Source: Emticicia agri | GTDB lineage: Bacteria; Bacteroidota; Bacteroidia; Cytophagales; Spirosomataceae | Assembly: GCF_004168285.1 (NCBI RefSeq) | Contig: NZ_SEWF01000001.1 | Location: 1-64,000, forward strand | Length of the DNA stretch: 64,000 nucleotides | Reading direction: 5' to 3' | Shown here: one piece after another, positions 61,136 to 64,000 of the stretch | How the letters are laid out: every line of letters begins with the position of its first letter | Numbering within the stretch: position 1 is the first letter of the stretch | Position numbers and translations under genes: made by a program | The notes under the pieces: generated by a model | Told to the model about the DNA's origin: nothing | The model's input: the letters and a program-made list of their open reading frames with translations, nothing else | The model's database searches: none

Positions 61136-61262
61136 ACCCCTAACCCCTAAAGGGGGATTTTTTTAAAGTGTAGATAATACTTTGCTCAACTCCCTATTTG
61201 CTTACCATTTATGCACATATTAAACTCGTGCGTAAGCAATTCCCCTTTAGGGGTTAGGGGTA
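61136..61262. repeat. Type-A intergenic repeat, copy k (P1/P2 gap)
   Basis: Left arm ACCCCTAACCCCTAAAGGGG, spacer GATTTTTTTAAAGTGTAGAT, right arm CTCGTGCGTAAGCAATTCCC then CTTTAGGGGTTAGGGGTA, without a GC islet. Because its right arm ends TTAGGGG, the two arms are a nearly perfect inverted pair here. Confidence 0.8.
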
Positions 61263-61264
61263 TT

Positions 61265-63658
61265 TTACTCACTCCTCAACGATTTCATCGGGTTCATCAA
61301 AGCGGCTTTGATTACCTGATAGCCTACTGTTAAAGCGGCAACCACAAACGTTGAAGCAATAGCTAATATAAATACGTCGATTTTGATCTCAATCTTGAAC
61401 TTAAAATCCTGTAGCCAGCTATTCATTAACCACCAGGCAAGTGGTGCGGCTACTAAAAAAGCAATCATAATCAGGCGGGAAAACTCTTTTCCGAAAATCC
61501 AGATAATACTGCCAATGCTGCTGCCTAATACTTTTCTGATACCTATTTCTTTGGTTTTTTGTGTAACCATAAAAGAAACCAGCCCATACAAACCTAAACA
61601 ACCAATGAAAATAGCAATACCTGAAAAAGCCTGTATCAGTTTAAGCATAATGCTTTCGGTTTCGTAAAACTCAGCAATGCTTTCATCTAAAAACTGGTAC
61701 TCATAAATCTGGTCAGGGTGTGCTTGTGTCCATATCTTTTCTACCGAAGCAAGCGTTGCCTGAGCATTGGCCATATTCAGTTTGAGTCCGTAACTATCAT
61801 AATTTTCAGCTAATGTAGTAATACAAACCGGGTTAATTTCTTCATGGAAAGAGCGGTCATGAAAATCTTTCACCACACCTACAATCGGCCCGCTACTATT
61901 ACCGCCATTCATTGATACATTTTTACCGATAACTTCCTGTGGGGATTTGAGGTTAAGCTTGCGAACAAATGTTTCATTTACCAGACATTCTCTCATACTA
62001 TCGGCAGGAAAAATATTTCTTCCTGCTACTAATTCGAGGTCAAAGGTTGAAAGATATTGTTCATCTGCTGATTTTACATTTACTCTGAACACCTCGTCTT
62101 CGGCACGATTGTCGAATTTTACTGAAGTACTCCAGTTTGAATTTGAAGCAGGTGCTCTGAAAAATAAAGAAGTCTTTTCAACCCCACTTAAAGCCGCAAA
62201 CTGATTTTTAAGTGTTTTTTGCTTATTCAAATCTGTACCTGAAGCTATCGGAACAGTAACAATGGCATCTTTCTGAAAACCAAGGTCTGACTGTTGCGCG
62301 TATTTCATCTGATTGGCAATAATCACCATGCCGATAATCAATACCTGAGAAATAGCAAACTGGGTAATAATAAGTGTACGTCGTGTGTTAAAACCACCTA
62401 CATTTTGTTGAGATAGTTTTCCTTTAAGAGCGAGAACAGGCTGAAACCCGGCCAATATAAGACCGGGATAAGACCCAGAAAATAAAGTAACTACTACAAT
62501 TAATGAGACAATGAAAAGCATTAGCTGCCAATCACTGACCAGATTAATACTGATTTGAGAACTGAACCAGGTGTTTACGTATGGCAGAGCCACATAAGCT
62601 AATAGAATAGCAACCATAGCCCCAAGAATGCTTATCAGACTTGTTTCAGAGATAAATTGCCAGAAAAGCTGCATTCTTACACTACCCAATACTTTTCTTA
62701 CACCTACTTCTTTCGAACGTTTTAATGCCTGTGCCGTAGCCAGATTAATGAAATTAACACAAGCAGTAATAATCAGGAATAATCCGATAAATGACAATAC
62801 CCAGAGATTTTTCTTATCCATAGGGCCGCTATAACGGGCATCGAAGTGCATTTCAGCCAATGGCTGGAATTTATAATGGTGTACGTTTTTGGATGTTGGA
62901 CGATATTTTTTTACATAAGCAGGCATCACTTTTTCAACCTGTGCAGGCGATATACCCGGACGAAGCAAGACAAAGCATTGCATCGAACTGAAAATACCTC
63001 CCCATGAATCATCGCTGGCAGCCCATTCATTATAAGATTTTAAAGTAGGATAAGAAGTATAGATTTCTGTTCTTCTGTCAGTATTGGCAGGCAGGTCTTT
63101 TAATATACCTGTAACTTTAAACTCAATGCGGTTATCTAATTTAAAAGTTTTGTTAATCGGATTTTCATCGCCAAAGTATTTTTTAGCAGCTTTTTCAGTC
63201 ATGATTGCCGTATTAGGTTCGCTCAAGACTGTTTTTTTGTCGCCTTGTAAAAGTGGATAGTTAAAGATTTCAAAAAATTCGGGTTCTGTGAAAGCTACGC
63301 CCTCTTCATCTTTAAATTTCTTGATTTCGTTGCCTTGTTTTACTGTAATCAACTGATCGTCGAAAGTACAGATTCGTGCCACTTTTTCACCAAAAGTATA
63401 ATCATTCCTGAATGCTTTGCCCAGTGGATTAGGTACACTGAAACTATAGCTGATGTTATCTCGGTGTTGCTCTGTAACGATGCGATAAATACGGTCAGAA
63501 TTGTTGTGGAAATTGTCGAAGCTCAGGTGGTGTTTTACCAATGCGAAAATAAGGATTCCGCAACTCATACTTAAGGCTAACCCCAAAACATTAATTGAAG
63601 CATAAACTTTATTTCGTTGCAGATTCCTTATTGCGATTTTTAAATAGTTCTTCAACAT
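61265..63658 (-). CDS. ABC transporter permease P1 (first gene of the array)
   Basis: A 797-aa permease and the promoter-proximal member. It is divergent in the box after helix 1 (LVKHHLSFDNFHNNS) and ends MNPMKSLRSE rather than SLKTE. Coupling helices LKRSKEVGVRKVLGSVRMQL and QKTKEIGIRKVLGSSIGSI. TM5 region: IITQFAISQVLIIGMVIIANQ. The second half lacks the K-D-F of most members (IFGKEFSRLIM). It lies 37 nt downstream of a sigma-54-like element (63695-63710). If the array is co-transcribed, it starts here. Confidence 0.93.
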   Translation of the reverse strand: MLKNYLKIAIRNLQRNKVYASINVLGLALSMSCGILIFALVKHHLSFDNFHNNSDRIYRIVTEQHRDNISYSFSVPNPLGKAFRNDYTFGEKVARICTFDDQLITVKQGNEIKKFKDEEGVAFTEPEFFEIFNYPLLQGDKKTVLSEPNTAIMTEKAAKKYFGDENPINKTFKLDNRIEFKVTGILKDLPANTDRRTEIYTSYPTLKSYNEWAASDDSWGGIFSSMQCFVLLRPGISPAQVEKVMPAYVKKYRPTSKNVHHYKFQPLAEMHFDARYSGPMDKKNLWVLSFIGLFLIITACVNFINLATAQALKRSKEVGVRKVLGSVRMQLFWQFISETSLISILGAMVAILLAYVALPYVNTWFSSQISINLVSDWQLMLFIVSLIVVVTLFSGSYPGLILAGFQPVLALKGKLSQQNVGGFNTRRTLIITQFAISQVLIIGMVIIANQMKYAQQSDLGFQKDAIVTVPIASGTDLNKQKTLKNQFAALSGVEKTSLFFRAPASNSNWSTSVKFDNRAEDEVFRVNVKSADEQYLSTFDLELVAGRNIFPADSMRECLVNETFVRKLNLKSPQEVIGKNVSMNGGNSSGPIVGVVKDFHDRSFHEEINPVCITTLAENYDSYGLKLNMANAQATLASVEKIWTQAHPDQIYEYQFLDESIAEFYETESIMLKLIQAFSGIAIFIGCLGLYGLVSFMVTQKTKEIGIRKVLGSSIGSIIWIFGKEFSRLIMIAFLVAAPLAWWLMNSWLQDFKFKIEIKIDVFILAIASTFVVAALTVGYQVIKAALMNPMKSLRSE

Positions 63659-63694
63659 AGCTTTTTCATAATTTTGTATTATACATTCTAATTA

Positions 63695-63799
63695 TCTAAA
63701 GCCATGCCAAAAACACAAAATATTGATAATCAATATATTACAACCAAACACTAAAATTATTCTGTCCGTTTTCGGACGACTTTCGTACGTTGACGGACA
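63695..63799 (-). promoter_or_regulatory. Control region of P1: tandem palindromes plus sigma-54-like element
   Basis: Palindromes at 63763-63778 (TGTCCG, four bases, CGGACG) and 63784-63799 (CGTACG, four bases, CGGACA) start 21 bp apart. Next, on the minus strand, is GTAATATATTGAT (63741-63729), and then TTGGCATGGCTTTAGA (63710-63695), with GG-N10-GA where sigma-54 promoters have GG-N10-GC. The layout repeats that before P12 almost base for base. It implies one enhancer-binding regulator controls both ends of the array. Confidence 0.58.
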
Positions 63800-63900
63800 A
63801 GGATTTTCATATTGGTTCTCTCTGACATTTATACATCATTTTATGTATTCTGTACAGCGATTTGTGTAGTATAACCGAAATCCGTTTTTCTCTGACACCT

Positions 63901-63917
63901 TTGATGCCTGTTTTGCA
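63901..63917 (+). promoter_or_regulatory. Possible -24/-12 element for the divergent gene
   Basis: TTGATGCCTGTTTTGCA has a good TTTTGCA -12 element and a weak -24 (GA for GG), 37 nt before ATG 63955. The palindromes at 63763-63799 lie 100-140 bp upstream and could serve both directions. Confidence 0.3.
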
Positions 63918-63954
63918 CTAAAATTATTAATCAGCTAAAAACTTTCAGCCAATC

Positions 63955-64000
63955 ATGCAATTAAAATCACCAGCTTCCGACTCAGTATTTGATAAAAAAT
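63955..64000 (+). CDS. Start of an unidentified gene, cut by window edge
   Basis: ATG at 63955 opens MQLKSPASDSVFDKK and runs off the window with no stop. Fifteen residues are too few for family assignment. It is divergent from P1 and shares its upstream region, so it may belong with the permease array (for example as an adaptor or ATPase), but that is a guess. No signal peptide is seen in the visible residues. Confidence 0.55.
   Translation, partial: MQLKSPASDSVFDKK

Noticed and set aside
43056-61264. CRISPR-like array from the regular repeats between permeases
   Set aside because: Repeats are 2.4 kb apart, separated by genes, and consist of palindromic arms; they have no spacer structure or cas genes.

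Overview
The window looks like a chromosomal segment of a member of Bacteroidota, most likely order Cytophagales. I infer this from the gene families present (GH127, DUF1080, a ThuA/sugar-dehydrogenase/cytochrome c fusion, a DUF7935-like protein, and long duplicated FtsX/MacB-type permeases). Promoters also fit, with TAnnTTTG -7 boxes in place of the sigma-70 consensus. Start codons mostly lack Shine-Dalgarno sequences, and base composition is moderately AT-rich. No rRNA, tRNA, CRISPR array or replication origin was seen.

Positions 1-8.9 kb: the left edge cuts an IS4-family transposase. Then come a DUF695-like protein, a secreted GH127 beta-L-arabinofuranosidase, an ArsR repressor overlapping an AHSA1/SRPBCC protein, a DUF1801 protein, and a LysR regulator divergent from a secreted EthD-like protein. 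Positions 7.8-8.9 kb are a decayed patch: a TIR-bounded repeat, a hairpin, an IS110 transposase remnant and a DUF1772 gene remnant with its middle missing.

Positions 8.9-32.5 kb are mostly ordinary chromosomal genes: a 1241-aa NtrY-like membrane histidine kinase, an IscA-like protein without the C-terminal CGC, a DUF7935 protein, a DUF421 gene broken by one in-frame TAA, and an ECF sigma factor with a trans-envelope partner. They continue with a thioredoxin, an MFS transporter, a DUF1080 protein, small secreted proteins, an SMP-30-like protein, an FMN reductase, an AlkD-like glycosylase, a class V aminotransferase, a DUF937/OmpA protein, an isoamylase-early-set protein and a Dabb protein. The stretch closes with the ThuA fusion enzyme and a WYL regulator operon. 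Strong stem-loop terminators separate many of these units.

Positions 32.5-63.7 kb are the striking part. Twelve consecutive paralogous ABC permeases of about 800 aa, all on the minus strand, fill 31 kb with no ATPase or adaptor gene among them. I number them P1 (63658) to P12 (32529) in transcription order. Most gaps hold a directly repeated paired-hairpin element (type A). One copy is split by a 193-bp MITE with perfect 19-bp TIRs and a 9-bp target duplication. Another gap keeps the last 18 codons of a lost thirteenth permease. P1 and P12 are each preceded by nearly superimposable control regions: two GTCC/GGAC-type palindromes 21 bp apart plus a GG-N10-GA element resembling a sigma-54 promoter. 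A 40-bp perfect palindrome upstream of P12's control region probably ends the P1-P11 transcription unit. A new plus-strand gene begins at the right edge, divergent from P1.
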